DNA of 64,000 bases from positions 682,001 through 746,000 of the forward strand of contig JAQOOI010000016.1 of NCBI GenBank assembly GCA_028554645.1. Reading direction: 5' to 3'. Positions 1 through 14,444 of the stretch are shown here, piece after piece. This DNA is from Omphalotus guepiniiformis. Its lineage: Eukaryota > Basidiomycota > Agaricomycetes > Agaricales > Omphalotaceae. The notes beneath the pieces were generated by a model that worked only from the letters and a program-made list of their open reading frames with translations, had not been told where the DNA came from and did not search any database. The translations under genes and the position numbers were made by a program. The first letter of the stretch is position 1. Each line of letters opens with the position of its first letter.

Positions 1-1761
1 CGAGAGTTTACTATGGCCGAGATCGAACACTTTGTGGACCCTGAGGACAAGAAGCACGTCCGTTTCAAGGAAATGCGGGATGTTGTTCTCGTATTACTTG
101 ATCGGAATGTTCAATCTGCTGGTAGCACCGAGTCTACGAAGATGAGCGTCGGGGAGGCTGTGGATAAGGGCATAATAGCGAACGAGACCCTTGGTTACTT
201 CATGGCCCGAATCTATCTCTTCCTGCTCAAAGTTGGTATCAACCCCCAGCGACTTCGGTTTAGACAGCATATGTCTAATGAAATGGCCCACTATGCGACT
301 GACTGCTGGGATGCTGAGATCGAAAACTCGACGGGCTGGACGGAATGTGTTGGGTGCGCAGACCGTGCGGCCTACGATCTCTCTGTACATTCCGCCAAGA
401 CCGGTCATCCACTCGTAGTGAGGCAAGCACTGAAAGAGCCCATCGTTACGGAAAAGGAGGTCCCAGAGTTCAACAAGAAGAATTTTGGTAAGACGTTCAA
501 GCAAGACGCTGGACTGTTGCAGAAACACGTGGAGAGCTTGGATGAGCCGGCATTGCTCAAGTTGAAGGGTGAGCTAGCACAAGGGTATGTGTGTGGTGGA
601 TAAGCCTCGATGTTATTTCATTTCCTAATTCTACTTGGTACAGGGCAAGCACCATTACGGTAGACGGGAAATCGTTTGAGCTATCCACTGAGGTCCTGCG
701 AGTCGAACGACGAACCTTCAAGCAGTCAGGTAAGTCCCGTTGTCGGAGATCCCCGGTGTTTCTACGCTCATCATGACGTTGATGCTCACTTTACCTAGTA
801 CGTGAATACACCCCGAATGTCATAGAACCGTCATTTGGACTCGGCCGAATCCTATACACGTTGCTTGAACACAGCTTCTGGAGCAGAGAACAAGACATCG
901 AGCGTGGGGTAAGTAGCGTTTTATCGAATGGGGGTTTCTTTACCTTTTACTTGCTCGCTTTCATTTCAACTTGTGTGTGGTATTAATCATTTGGCGCGTT
1001 CTTTTTTCATGAAACAGGTACTATCGCTACCTCCATTGGTTGCACCTACAAAAGTGTTAATTGTACCGCTCAGCGCAAAAGAAGAGTTTGATCCTCTTGT
1101 ACAGGAAGTTTGTACGTCGAGTGGTTTTCGTCTGTTCCGTTTTGTACTTTATTAACTGATTATTGACTCTATTTTTTGCTCCACCTGCTGATACACCCAT
1201 TGATGGCGATTTTCAGCCTCAAAACTACGCAAAGCAGGTATCTTTTCTCGTGTTGACGATTCAAATACGTCTATCGGAAAACGATACGCCCGTAATGATG
1301 AACTGGGCACGCCGTACGGTGTTACGATTGATTTTGCTTGTGAGTCTTGTCTTTTGAGTTTGATTTCCTCCTTATCTTGCGCTAGCGCCGCGCATATAGA
1401 AATGACAACTTTGGCTAATTTTGAAACTTTTTTCTTTTTTCTCCCTATACCTAACGCGACATTGTATTCAGCCGTTCAAAACCGAACTATGACTCTACGG
1501 TAAGTTACGCCACCTGTAATTCCAAAACAAGAATACGTCTGGCTGATTGCTTACTTACCCTCTGTCTCTCTATCTCTATCTCTATCTCTCTCTCTCCTGT
1601 TTTTTCACTCCGTTACTAGAGAACGTGATACAATGGATCAACGGATTGGTTCGATTGACGAAGTCATCGCGGCTGTCACGGATCTCGTCGAAGGAAACAT
1701 AGATTGGGCTGAGGCTTGTCGGCGATTGCCTGCCTATGATGGTGTGCAGGCCATCGATTGA
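1..1761 (+). CDS. GRS1: Glycyl-tRNA synthetase, 3' part (5' end outside window)
   Basis: This gene charges tRNA-Gly with glycine in cytosol and usually also mitochondria. The reading frame is open from base 1, so the N-terminal half lies outside the window. Seven exons join in frame: 1-584, 644-729, 799-908, 1018-1111, 1217-1339, 1472-1499 and 1620-1761 (TGA). The class II catalytic core is visible in exon 1 ([24 protein letters not shown] and [12 protein letters not shown] segments). Motif 3 ([16 protein letters not shown]) lies in exon 3. The anticodon-binding domain runs from about 1018 ([16 protein letters not shown], then a [12 protein letters not shown] block) to the end. All junctions keep phase and all introns are GT-AG, 53-132 nt long. 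Identity is firm from conserved blocks; the exact splice sites are manual. Confidence 0.95.
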
Positions 1762-4700
1762 TGGAATCTCGTGGGCTTTTTTCCTTTTCCTTCCAATGAT
1801 TAGCATCGTGGTCTTGGTTCTGGGTCCAACGACGCCTCCCCCCCTCCGAGGTGCTTAGCATGCGGGCGAGAGGACTCGAGTTTCTGTTTTGAGATGTTGG
1901 CGGGAGGCACAAGGGGTTGATGGGGGTGTTGCCAATGGTTAGACTTCTTGGATGGAACGGATGATGAACTTGAAAAGTGATAACAATTTACCTGTGCTAC
2001 AGTATCTTATGCATGGAATACATACATACATACATGAATGATACGAGTTTTCCGCTGCCGCAGCCCCCCGCTGGTCCGGGACCAACGGGGTGTTTCGAAC
2101 AAAAGTCACAGTAGTGTTTTCTGTTTTTTGAACGTTCGTTATTGAGCACGAACGGACGAACGGACGGAGGAGAGAGGAGGCTTCAGAGAGGAGGAAAAAC
2201 TTGAACTCCGCGCACCCGTGCGTGCGTGACTTTGGGTAAAACTCTGGCAACTTCCTAAGCCTTACGGACCACGGTCAATCTTGTTCATGCGGGGATGACG
2301 AAGGTACTTAGTGCATGCATGCATGCATGTATAGATGGCACTTGAGAGTCATTGGACAATGTCCGACTCCGAGGGCCTCATATAGCATATAGAGTCAGAC
2401 CCAAGATAGTGCTGACTCACTGTTTAGTAAAGGTACATAGGTCGTTTTTTGATCCCGAGTTTGTTGTGTGTACTTACTATGTACTACGGTATAGCCGTTA
2501 TATGAAAGGTCACTTCCGCTTCCGTTGGTGTATGTACTTAATCCGAGTCCGAGTCCGAGTCTCAGGCTCGCAAAAAAAAAAAGGACGTTATGTGAGGTGC
2601 ATTGCAACGTTCCCAACGGGTTCATTTAAATAACATTGATTTTCTGCCGTAATAGATTTTTGGCACCGTGAAGTCGAACTCGGAAGTGTGGGTCACTTCG
2701 GCTTGTATTCGAGGTGTTACAATGTGTGCAGTTTATACAGTATGTACTACTTTGACTTGGTGAGAAAGAGAAAAAGTTATTCAATCGTAACATACGGCAA
2801 ACGAGTAGCAACGTTTCTCTCTTCTCTGCCCCGCAGTGAAGTTTGACTTCGCAGGGGAGCGGGTTTTTCAGTGGGTCACCTTGCCCGCGGAACTTTGGAG
2901 TTCCTCTTGACTTTGCTTTACTTTGCTCGCATTCTCCGTCTTACGAAAAGCGCAGAAACTGTTACATACATACCATACACGCCCCCTCCTGAGACCGCTG
3001 AGGCCTGATGTCAGACCAGAACTCGTACTCAATTGAACATTCAAGTACATTGTATCCGAATGAATTGGACCCAATCCAGACCCCAGACCCCAGACCCATC
3101 ATGCGTGCGTTCGGGACCGGTAGTCTTTACTAAAGAAAGTCTCTCTCGAAGGAAACTCTTGTCGAGGGATGTCAAAGCAAAGTACGAAGTTCCGGTTGTA
3201 GGGTAGGGCAAGAAAAGTCAAAAAGTGACGAGGGTAATGTATGTACAGTGTATGTTTTGCATGGCATGCCACACCGTAGTCACGACAAAATCCAATCCAA
3301 TCCAATCCAATCAAAAAAGGGGTGCAGGAGAGAGAAGCTTAGAAGTATGTAGGTGGACATTGAGCGCTGTTAACGTTAACTCGAACCAGAACCACTGGAA
3401 ATCATCATCATCATAGCATAGCTCTAGCCTCCGAGTCACCCAAGTTGAAGGGGTACGCGAGTAGATTCAGCTTCTCAAATGATCATATTCGGGATATGAT
3501 CGTGAATCGTGAATCGTGAATCGTGAAAAAAGCCTGGCAGTACAGAGACTAGAAGCCCTGAAGGAGGGGAGGGAGTGGAGGGAGAGGTCCCTGGTCCACG
3601 GGTCCAGAAATGGTAGGAGAGGCACTTGATCAAGTGAACCTGTGTACTGACTGTGAAGCCGCAAATACGCCGCGGCGACTTTGACACAAAACTGGGCTAT
3701 GGGTGGCCATGATGCAAAAAGCAAGGCAAGGCAATGGAGCCACCGAGCCACCGAGCTTGAGAGTTAACGAAGCCATTTTTCTCACCTCCGAACCTCACCT
3801 CCGAACCTCCGAACCTCACCTCACTCTGCGAAGAAAAGAAAATTTATAGACTAGAACTACCTTTGTTAAACTAAGGTAAATCTATTGCGGTAGATGTACA
3901 GATGTGTCCATTGAACAGAGAATGTCAAATGTTACCCTTCCGCGTGCAGGGGTTGACGAACGAGGGAACTTTGATGCCCTTCTAATAAACCACGAAAAGA
4001 AAGAAAAAAAAATCGAATCCAAATCGAATCGAATCTTAAATTGCTGTAGAAGTCTGAGCCAAGTAAGTGAGTTACATCTACGATTGGAGGAGGAGGGGAG
4101 GCAAATGGCAATGACTTGATCGGAATACGAAGAAACGAAGATGAGGGACCAAAATTGAATTCTGTTGTGGGTTTATACATAAAAGTTCCGAAGTTTCGAA
4201 GTTGGTTGGGGTTGAGTTTGGGGGGGGGGACACGAACCCATGCGCCTCGAAGGTATACTTATTTACAGAATGGCCTTGCAGCTGCAAAGAAAGATTCAAA
4301 GAAGGGATTGACTCTGAGTGAGGGTGCGTCTGACGCGATGCTATGACTCAATTCATACTCCAGCGCTCAGTGACTACTCGTACTCAGGTCCTCAGTAGAA
4401 GAGCCAGAGTCAAAAAACTGAATTGCGGGACGGACGAAGAGAGATTCACTGAGATATGAAATTACTTTTTTTTTTTTTTTTCGTGTACTATATCGTCAAC
4501 TAGGTCCCCCTCTCTCCTCCCCTTCCCCCCCCCTGTTCATGCCAAACACGTGTTGGAAGTTGGAAGTTACATAGTTTTGAGTTCTCCGTCGTCATTTTGA
4601 GGGAAAAAGCCAAGAGGTGAGCTCGAAAATCGTCATATGACGAAGACGAACCCATGGGGGGAATAGAAACGATGAGGGAAATTAAAGTTGGGGAAATGAT

Positions 4701-5337
4701 TGAATTGAATTCCCGGAATGAATTCAATGTGTGTGTTTTAGCGAACGCGAACGCGAACGCGAAAGGAAAGAGAGGTCGAGAGTCGAGAGTCCGAGAGAGT
4801 CATCGTGAAGTCACCCTCCCTTAGGCTAAGGCTATAACAAAGAAAGTAAAGGTATCCCCCTGAATTGGCGTTTGCTGCGAGGTAGATTAGGGGAAAGCAG
4901 TTAGATTAGTAGAAAGTATACATTAGTAGAGAAGAGAATGATGCAAGAGGGAGTAGATGCAAGATGCAGGGAAGCAAGACCACATTTCACAAAATGAGGA
5001 CCCCAGAATTCTTTGAGAGGGCAAAAGGGTATGAGAGCGCAGTGATAACCGTTTGTTGCCTCGAGGCAATTCCACGGAAAATACCGCATAAATTTATACA
5101 TTTACACATAATACTATATTAATATTTATTTGTATATAACTACGCATATATTATTTATTTATTATTTTTATTAAGGCTTATCAGTATACTGTATCCGGCT
5201 ACGGAGATGTTGGCATTACGACCCAAATTTACCATCTCAGATCTCCCCTCACGCCCTTTCAGACACTATAAGTTGTCCGTCTTTTTTTTCTTTCATCTTT
5301 CCTCACTCAAAGCCCCTCCTTTGCAATTTCCACTCAA
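1762..5337. other. Gene-poor stretch with short tandem repeats
   Basis: I see no convincing gene here. After the glycyl-tRNA synthetase stop the sequence has only short ORFs without recognisable protein features. It contains many short direct repeats: CATACATA near 2021, GCATGCAT near 2314, CCAAT repeats at about 3293-3312, GTGAATC repeats at about 3501-3524, CTCCGAACCTCAC repeats near 3786, and CGCGAA repeats at about 4741-4761. A poly-T run lies near 4467 and an AT-rich block at 5100-5180. Confidence 0.5.
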
Positions 5338-5836
5338 ATGGCCACACACAACAACGGTCGTAACATTGTTTCATTACCTTCTCTTTCAAACTCTCTAAAT
5401 GCTCTTCCTAACGCGACGAGCATGTCAAACCTTCCGCTACATCCTTCAATGTATAGGAAGTATGCAGATGAAAGTGAGGCAAAGCTACGAATAATATCAA
5501 TTCGACATGTCGTGTCGTCTTTGATTCTCATACTCTTTTGTTCAGCTACAAAGGGCTTTCATGTCGAAAACAACAACACCATATCCACCCCAAAATCCAC
5601 AATCAGCTTCGTACATGATCCCCGTATGCCCCGTCACGTACTCCCTTGTTCCTAGACCATGTCAAAACTGACAAAAGGTCCCCCTTCTTCTCTTTTTGTG
5701 ATTCAGCCTTCACCCTCAAACGGTGACGCCGCAACCCTAATGATGCGTAAACCGGTGAGTAAAAAAATTCTAGACTGGTAAGTCATCCGCAATCTTTTCT
5801 GATGGCTACTCTGCTTTGTTCCAGTCAAAAAAATGA
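5338..5836 (+). CDS. Possible small protein of 102 aa, unrecognised
   Basis: A four-exon model gives a complete small protein: exons 5338-5508, 5546-5623, 5707-5754 and 5825-5836 (TGA). All three introns are GT-AG and all fall in phase 0, with donors GTCGTG, GTATGC and GTGAGT. The region upstream looks like a promoter: a CACTATAAG element near 5265 followed by a CT-rich tract at about 5280-5320, as is common before basidiomycete genes. The product is rich in Ser, Pro, Asn and Thr, with a short charged stretch (YRKYADESEAK) near residue 40. No signal peptide or membrane segment is seen. The family is not recognised and the gene could be spurious; the in-phase splicing and promoter are the support. 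Confidence 0.42.
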
Positions 5837-8800
5837 ACAAAAAAACACTATCCATCCCTTCCCATCCAATTCTTTTTGTTCTTCCTCTCCTCTCCTCGCT
5901 TTCGCTTTCGCGTTCCACACACCCTCGAACCCCGCTTTCGCGCGCGCGCCCCTCGAATTTATCCGTTGTCAATCATATAGATCTCTTGTTTCGTCTTTCT
6001 TTTCTTTTTGTCTATCTTCTTTTGGGACTTTGTAGAATGTAGGTTCTACTTGGCTTTTCCTTGCCGATACATCCATATCCATTTACCTTACCCCCTCCGC
6101 ACTCCGCACAACCACGATACTCGATACTCGATACTCTTCCCTTCCCCGCCCTAGCTAGTCTAGGGGTCTCACCCTCCCCTCCTCCCTCCCGCACCAAAAA
6201 AAATCCTGCTTTATTCGTTCGTTCGTTCGCTATCGTTCGCTTTCGATCATCACCAGGCTTGCCTCTCTCTCTCTCTTCTCTCTCTTTCTCTCTATCTCGG
6301 TCACTCGGTCACTCATAATTTGCATGCATCATCATATCACACATCCCCATAGACGCATTTTCATTCTATCTCCCTCTCTCTCTCTCTCGTTGCAATCACT
6401 TTCTTTGTTTCTCTACGCATATGAATGGTTTCTTGGTTTCTCGGTTTCCTTAGTGGTTTCATTTTCCGTTTTTTTTTTTCGGGGCCTCTTGCAAGATAGA
6501 CTTCTCACATTACCATTTACCATTTACCATTACCATTACAATTCCCCACCAAACATTACTACGGGTTTTTTCTTTATAACACTGTCGGGTCGAATATACG
6601 TTATAATTATAGTGGTTGCCTCATTCATTTTCGTTCTTCCTGCTGAGCCTGAGCCCTGTTGAGTGCTAGCGATATCATAACGTTTTCGGTACGTGAACAT
6701 GAAACGAAACGTGACCGCGAAAGCGGAAGGACAAAGAATTTGTATAAGAACATACAGTACGATGACGTCCCGCAACACTGAAAAGTAATTCCTTCCTTCC
6801 CTTCCTTTTTTACCTTTCAAGACATCATGTCGTTTCGCACACACATAATAAGTATTGCGCATACGCATACGCATTCAATCATAATCTCAAATCGTAAATC
6901 GCAAATCGCAATCGCTAGACAAAAACAAAACAAGCATTGATTTCTGGCATCTGCGGGTGTAACTTACTTGTGGGGGGGTTTCACGCATTCACGGTTCACC
7001 CGCTTGAGTCCGATTCCGATTCCGATTTCCGATTTCCGATTATTACGCAGTCGGGTTTGTCTGAACCGTAGGCTACCGTTGGACGGTAGAACGGTAGATA
7101 TGTTACTGAGAAACCTAGGGAATGTTCTCAAGAGCCTGAGCCTGAGGTGCTCATGGCTCGTGAGGCTGAAACGCCGAGCCATGGCACAGCGGCGCAGGGA
7201 CATCGTGGAATACTCTAGAAACAGGAATTGAATCAGCGAATGGTGAACCTGTTTATCTATCTATCTATCTATCTATCTTTTGTATCATACATACATACAT
7301 ACAGTAACATAAGTTACCTCGGGCAACGCAATGCGCGATGCGCGATGCAATTGGGGCATTATTGAGCATTTTTACTATGTATTATGTATGTTTGTTTTTT
7401 ACGATAAAACATGTACAGGGATCAGTTGTTGTATAGGGTCGAAACACTAACGTCATGATCCATTGAAGGGACGGAGTCTGTCGATGTCTCTCAGTCTCGG
7501 ACCCTGATCGCTGGTTCGGAAGTACTTTAAATGGTAGCTCGGTAGCTCCGGAGTTTCGGAGGATGCACACGTGGGGGTATCATTGACGCTGTTTTGACCG
7601 TTGCAAAGTTCGAACCTTGCAAGCCACAAGTGCGAACCTGTAACAAAACAAGCCTGCAGGTTACCGGTTGCTGTTCAGTGATAAAAATTGTTAAGTACAA
7701 GGCCCCTCAAGGTGCCCCAGTGGTCACCGGTCCCGGTCAGGAAAGCATGCGCATTGCGTGGCAAGGGACGCGACGCAAAAAAAAGATTTTCAATTTGGAT
7801 GATATTTTGCGTTTGCGTTTGCCTCGCCCTTGGCCCCCACAGGACACCCCTTAAACCGTGCGTTGCCTAACTTGCCTTGCGTTGCGCGTTCTCATTCATA
7901 TGTACATACTTTTGATTGACTTTGTTTTCGTTCTCATGTCAGACTCTGTTTCGAGGGGGGTTCACCTGGGTTCACACAGGTTCATGGCATGGCATCATCA
8001 TTCTGTCGATGATGAATTTTCGACGAATAATTTCAATCGCGCGCGATTGCGATTGCGATTGTATAATGTATGTATTAGGCGTTTCAATTGACAGTAAGTA
8101 AACCGTAAACGGGCGAGGCCGGAATGAGACGCGACTGACAGTTGGAAGCCGGTTGGAAGCAAGACTGGAAGTTCGGATTCGGGACTGAGATATGTCTCTC
8201 CTCAGCGAGTCTGTGTTCAATAGTGTAAGTGCACAAAACATCCTTGGATTGGATTGGGACTGGATTACCGGGTTTGATGATACTTTCCGCCGTGAGGACT
8301 CAGTACAGAACTAAACTGAAACGTTTCCGTTTCCGCCGAGTCAAAGCAAGGTGTCATTCAGTGTTCAAATACTCAACCAACGGTTCGTTGTCGTGGTTTA
8401 TCCTGTATACCCGCATCACATAGGATACACGCTCAATCGCGGGAGCGGGTGAAGATCAACTTTGACAATCTGCCCAGACGCAGCCCCCCTTACTTAGCAC
8501 TGCTCATTCATGAGCGCTAACGCTTGAACCCGGGGAGGGAAATCAAGACTTGATACGTACGTACCGGTAAGTATATATATAGGTAACCTGTATACATTGC
8601 ATTCACGATCCCGTTCGTACTTGACCAGGATGCATCTATGCTTTCCAGCGTCCCGCGACTCTACATACTAATAGAACCAGGTCCAATACCCGTTGAATTC
8701 ATACAGTACTGAGTACACAGTCCAATGAATGAATTGAGCCTCGATGACTCTAGATCCGAAGTCCGAGCTCCCTCCTATACATAGCGCAAGCGCAAGGGGA

Positions 8801-11800
8801 CGAAGCTAAGTATTACACTGTTTACAGCGCTAGGCAGACGCTAGGAATGGTATAGCATCGGAATTCGAGCTTGATATGGGATTGGGATTGTTGTTGGTCG
8901 CGGGTTGAAGTGTTCGTTATACGTTATACATGCACATGATGCCTTGGATGCTAGTGCATTGTATTATAGGTATTAAGTATACAGTATGTACATACTTGGG
9001 TAGGGTACTGTACTTACTAGTACGCCGCACTTACGCAAGTGACCTGGTGGCTCCTGGTGGCTCCTGGTGGTAGGTACTATATATATCTCGGAGGATCATC
9101 TGCCCCCTACTTACTGTAACCTGCCTGATTCTGAAGGCCTGATTGTACGCCGTACTTACGGGTCTCCTCCTATGTATGCGATCCCCATCATGATGGTGAT
9201 GATGGAAGGGGTGTATAGGTTGATTGACGCTGATGCGCATTTGCATATTGACGAATTGTCCATGTTAGGGATTGTACTTATGAGCCTGTGCGTGATCTGT
9301 GCGTTTCTGGTTTCGAGTACTTATTGTAAGTAAGTGACTTGCGGATTGTAGGTAGGGTATGTCATTGTACCCATGGTATGTAATATATGAGTATGAGTCA
9401 CCAAGGATTTACTATATACGTAGATAGATACGATACCGTGACGGGTTCTCTCCTCCCCCTCACCCCACTCCCCGGCCCCGCAACCGTTACGCGGTAAGGT
9501 CCTTAAAGGGGCGTAACGCTGAGTATTGATTTGATACCTACCTTGCCTTACATGTATATGATTTGATTTCGGAATACTCGCGTCGTTTCCGCCGCCGAAT
9601 TGGAAGGGATTGTTATATATGTAGATTCAGGTTCAACTTTCCAAGTAACAAGTGATCATTCAATGGCAAATGGCAATGGGCAATGCCTCAAGACCTCAAG
9701 ACAGGTTTGCCTTGATGGGAATTTCGCAATAATTTGACATTATGTATGTTATAATTATGAGTGTTTGAATGTACATGTAGCGAGGACGATACGACCGTAG
9801 TACATACGTACACAGGATAAGTACTACTTTGTTCTAATCTCTCAGTTTTCTTCCGAGTCACTTCCGAATCACTTCCGAGGGGCCGTCACCTACATTTAAG
9901 TAAGTAAATGCTGACTGGAAGTATCCCTTGAACAAAATCTGGTGTCTTCAAGAACGTTCAAGAATGGCTGTCCGTGAAATGCTCCAACTGCGTCAAGATA
10001 GAGCTATATAACTATAGTAGTATATATGCGCTCATAATGATTGACACAAGTTGATCGGGATTCGGAGTAGTATTGGTAGCTGCCTAATTCAACCTATGTA
10101 AGTAGATGACGTCGGACCCTCCAGAAATCGAAAAAAGACTTGGTCGTTTCCTTCGTTACTTCATTACTTATTGACATTTCTCTCGCCTTTCTCAACATAT
10201 GACACAATCGGCACGAAACCAACGAATTCGATTTCTCTCAAATGTTCCTTGCCAAGTACATACATACATTTATCTTGGATTCAAAAAGCAACAAAGAGGG
10301 CAAAAAAGATACGACGGAACCGTTAACGTTTGTTATGTACATTCATACGATGCATACCCATAGTCCCATACTCTTGGATATTTCTTGAGCCTAAAATGCC
10401 GCCACAAAGAGGTGAGATATTTGTTATCCGCTTACTCGTGGTACGGTACGGTACGTACATACTTACTGTAAACATATTATCATGCTACTTACTGAAAGTA
10501 AGTAACATGATGGATCTATCTGTACTCGTGCCCACGAGCCGGAGCCTTGACCCGGCACTCTTTCTTTCTCCCGCGCTTTCCGTGGTCGGTCGGTGATTAT
10601 TGACTGAGAGACTCTCAAGAGCTCCGTCCTATCTATCAATGTCATTAGTGTCAACTTATTGGTTTCCTGTTCAGCGGCGGTGGAATAGGTTGAGTAATGT
10701 TGTATGTACATTAATCGTGTCAAGGGCTAGACAGTCGCTTCAAGTAGTTGTTGGACTACTAAAAACTGCATTATTGAATTTCGAAACTTGAACGGGTTCA
10801 CTTACAGTGCTATGATAGCACACTAAGTAATACGATGCAGGGGCTTGGTCGCAACTGTCCCATGTGCGGTAATATCATGTGTTACATCTGGACCCAAAAC
10901 AAAACATCAAAAACGCCCAATACTTGTACCATACAAAAAGTCCTTCCCGAAAACTCACCTTTCCCATGTTAGCGTTATTCGCCTGGTTTTCCCCGTCTCG
11001 ATAGCCGTTTCTCAGGATCTCCAGTTGCAGTACATGTTTTCTGCGGTCGGTCTTTATTACTTACTTACATTATCTTAAACTGATAGCGGCGCACACGTAA
11101 AACCATCAGCGAAAATACCCAGGCCTTGGTCTTGACTTTTACCCTTACCGCATGGATGTTCCGAGGAGGGAGAGGCCCTTATCGTGTACCCAGAGCAGTC
11201 CTCGCTGTACGTAGTACTACGCAGAACAATGGGTTTCTCCCTCGACCTTCAGCTTTACTTACACCCCCTTCTTTCTCTGTGCGGAAGCAAAAGTCATTGT
11301 CCTCCTTAAACAGATTTTCGGTGACCTTCGCTGGGTTTGAATATTTCAATAAACAGAGGGTCGACGGTCAACTGGGTTGAGCACCCCCGTGAGATAAGTG
11401 GGTGTGTGGCCGGTTTTGGTTCGTAGCAATGAGGAGTGGGCGCCTCGAGCGCTCGTCGGCATTACCATCTACACCCGCTACCAGCCGACTCCTGGTAGGC
11501 TGCTAGCACCCTAAACACCCCTTCGCTTGTCGCTTGAACCCAAACCAAGGAGGGGATGGTTATCCCGGCACGACGGCGGTGCTCGAGTAGATTACCTTTT
11601 AGGTTTTCCTCTTCTCAACTAACGATCGGATCCTAGATATCATCTGTTCACTTATCTGAGGGGGGGGCCCATATGTCCCTTCTTTCCTTACCCACCGTTT
11701 CCAGAATCCAGAATCCAGAAATCCCAGATGCCGACTTTGGTACTTTTGGTAGGCGAATACGTTTATGCGCCGTATGAGAATGTATCAGCCAAAAATAAAT

Positions 11801-14444
11801 CGTCTAGTTCTTATTTACTGATCAGCGGACAAGAGTTCTAGGGGATTCGAGAGAAGGGCGAGAGGTGGTCGGTGTGCAGGGTGAGTCTCTCGTTCTCGTC
11901 CGGGATATTCCTACGCTGGTGGGCGGCTGCAAGCCTGCGATGGTGAGAAACTTGGAAAAGGAGTTCGGAGTTTAAAGGTTTAATGTCCGGCAGATCCGGC
12001 ATTTCATATATAATACCTCGGCAAAGGCAAACGCCTCTCAACAGTCTCTCAACCTCACTTAGTCTCATTCCATGACAATGAATTATTAGGTCGCGAAGAT
12101 ATACAAGTATGTACTTAGGCGCAGACGACGACGATAGATTGCACTAAGCGAAATACAGGTACCATGTTCATACGCGATGCTTTGGAAGGGAAGGGTGGAA
12201 GTTCCGGGCTCCACGCGAGGGCTTGCTTTCAGACCCTAGTCAAACCTAGCAAGAGTCTTCACTTACTTACAGGTTAGTTGACTAGGAGATGAGATCTCCG
12301 ACCAGCGTGTCGTCTTGTGCTTTATAGCGATGTACTTAGGTCTAGGTGACACTTCTTGTCAGCGAGGCCCCCAATAGATCTCTTCGCTGGTCCGTGTCTA
12401 TATCTAGGGTTAATTCGCTGAGAGGCCAGAAGTGCGATAACAAGCGTCGCGACTACGACTATCAAGTTACGAACGCACATTCATTTCCCGAACCAGACCA
12501 AGAACACACTTCCCAGCAAGTTATAGTAGTTGGTTTTACTAAAACATTCGAAGTTATTAAAGTCGAGCTTCTGTTTCCCTTTCGACTTCAACCCTTTACG
12601 CCCTAGACTCTAGTGGGTATTTATATCCTCGAACTGTACCCGCACCGCGATGGTATGGCAGACTCAAGCACACATTCGCGGAGTTTGGCATCCACCTTCT
12701 CATAATCAAGTGTTGGCTTAGATCCTATGACTGCACGATACATAAAGTATTCGGGTTGCGCCTTGTCTATCCGTATCTAAAGTAGGGATCAAGCTACCAC
12801 TGCGGAGCACGCTGGTAAACACGTTTCCTCCAAACGGTTCGTTTTCATTTAAAGATGAGAACAGTTACCTTTTTGAACCATGAGCGCGTACAATAGACCT
12901 AGGACAGGTCAAATCAGGAAATTTGATGGGGGGTTTTAAATCCTCGTTGAAAAGAGCTCATGAGAGAGCTCTTGGTGCGAAACTTATCCGTGCCTGTATC
13001 TTTGAACGGTGTATGTAAAATAGTACACAGTGGCACAGATACACCGACGATATCATATGTCAAGAGTTACCAGTGACTCGGAGCGAAGGCTTGGGATGAG
13101 CAGCGGTACTACATACCGTATCTCTGATCCTTTCATTTTTAGACATATACACTTCCTTCGGATACCTGGATCACATCGCGACAAGGCCTTCGATGTAAAG
13201 ATCCACGATGATCGTGTCCATACACACCTACAGCTCCCAACGCGACCACTCTTTTGTCCTTTTTGGGCACACACTTAATCGAGCAAAACTGAACGACGAT
13301 AATAAGCGCACATCATTTGAAATTGTCGACACCTACAGAGCCAATTATCTGGTTGGAGGGAAAAGAAAAACATGACCATCTCAACCATTAAGGTTGGGAG
13401 GTGTAAAACCGCAAATGCCCAGTAAGACTCTGACCGAAATTAAAAATGTTGCAAATTCTGGTTAATGTTTGCGATAAAGGCGCAATTAGAGTAGTACGTA
13501 CTGACTACCAAGCGCCTCTGTCCCTCTCTGTCCTAGTCCGAGTCATTTTCGAACAATATCTGATGAAAACGTTCTCGCGTTCTCCTTTGTCTAATTATGA
13601 CTCCGAAACGCCCAGAATGTCGCGATGTATGGTCTCATTTCGGACCCCGTTATTTTTCTTTGCTTTTAGTCCATGCAGACAATAGCTAATGAAGAGGCTG
13701 TTCAGTTGTCATCTTCCTTTCCACATGTATCCTTCTACTTACGAGGCTGGGCAGTCTACATCCACCGATCAGTACCTTTGATAGAAAATCAGACATTGAC
13801 TAGAGGGGAGAAAAAACTCGATTTACTCACTTAGCCGATGATGAGGTGAAAAGAGGCAGGGAGAACATGCGCGTACGAAAGAATTTCGGAGAATATGGGT
13901 GTTGACAACGGTCCGAAACCGACCGACAATCCATCGAGTTCTTCAACTTGGCCGTAAAGTCTTCATTCCATATGTCGAACACTGCTACACGTGGTAATGT
14001 GAGTTTTTTGTTCTACTTCATAGGATGTTGAAGTTGAATATCATTGTCATTGCACACGCGTTATCGCGATCGCAATTGCGAGGGGCGCTGGAAGCACGTG
14101 AGCGCGTTTACTGAGCGCTGCCTCTGTGGAGTCGGACTGCTAGCGTTATGTTTCGCACTGTCAGAAATCCACTACATATTTCCACAGATTTCAGCAAATA
14201 AAAAAACCTAAAAACGTCCTGACAAGATCTCTCGTCCTCATATGCTTGGCTGAATGCTGCGGGACCAACAACGAGTAATTCCGGGGATTTCGGAAGATAC
14301 GGAAGATAGTAGAACTGGTTCTGAGTATACAAGCCGTCGCCCGCCGACGCTCATGTCTTCATTGGTGGGAATTAATTCGACCAGGTAGCTCTTTGCGGGA
14401 AATTTAATGATCCATTGTTATTAGGGTGAATAGATACATTAAGC
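5837..14444. other. 8.6-kb ORF desert with microsatellites
   Basis: No gene could be supported. ORFs are short, in all frames, with basic or Ser/Arg-rich shadow compositions. Short tandem repeats are frequent: CT-rich tracts at 5870-6400, TTTACCA repeats near 6510, GATTCC-like repeats near 7012, a TATC run at about 7253-7278, a TACA run at about 7288-7304, GCGATT repeats near 8045 and three copies of CTCCTGGTGG at about 9045-9070. The tetranucleotide-like words TACGTAC and AAGTAAGT recur throughout. It may hold noncoding RNA, a large regulatory region or an old decayed locus; the sequence alone does not decide. Confidence 0.45.

Noticed and set aside
7590..7650. Possible tRNA (GTTCGAACC, a B-box-like word)
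   Set aside because: No A box at the right distance upstream and no cloverleaf could be folded around it.
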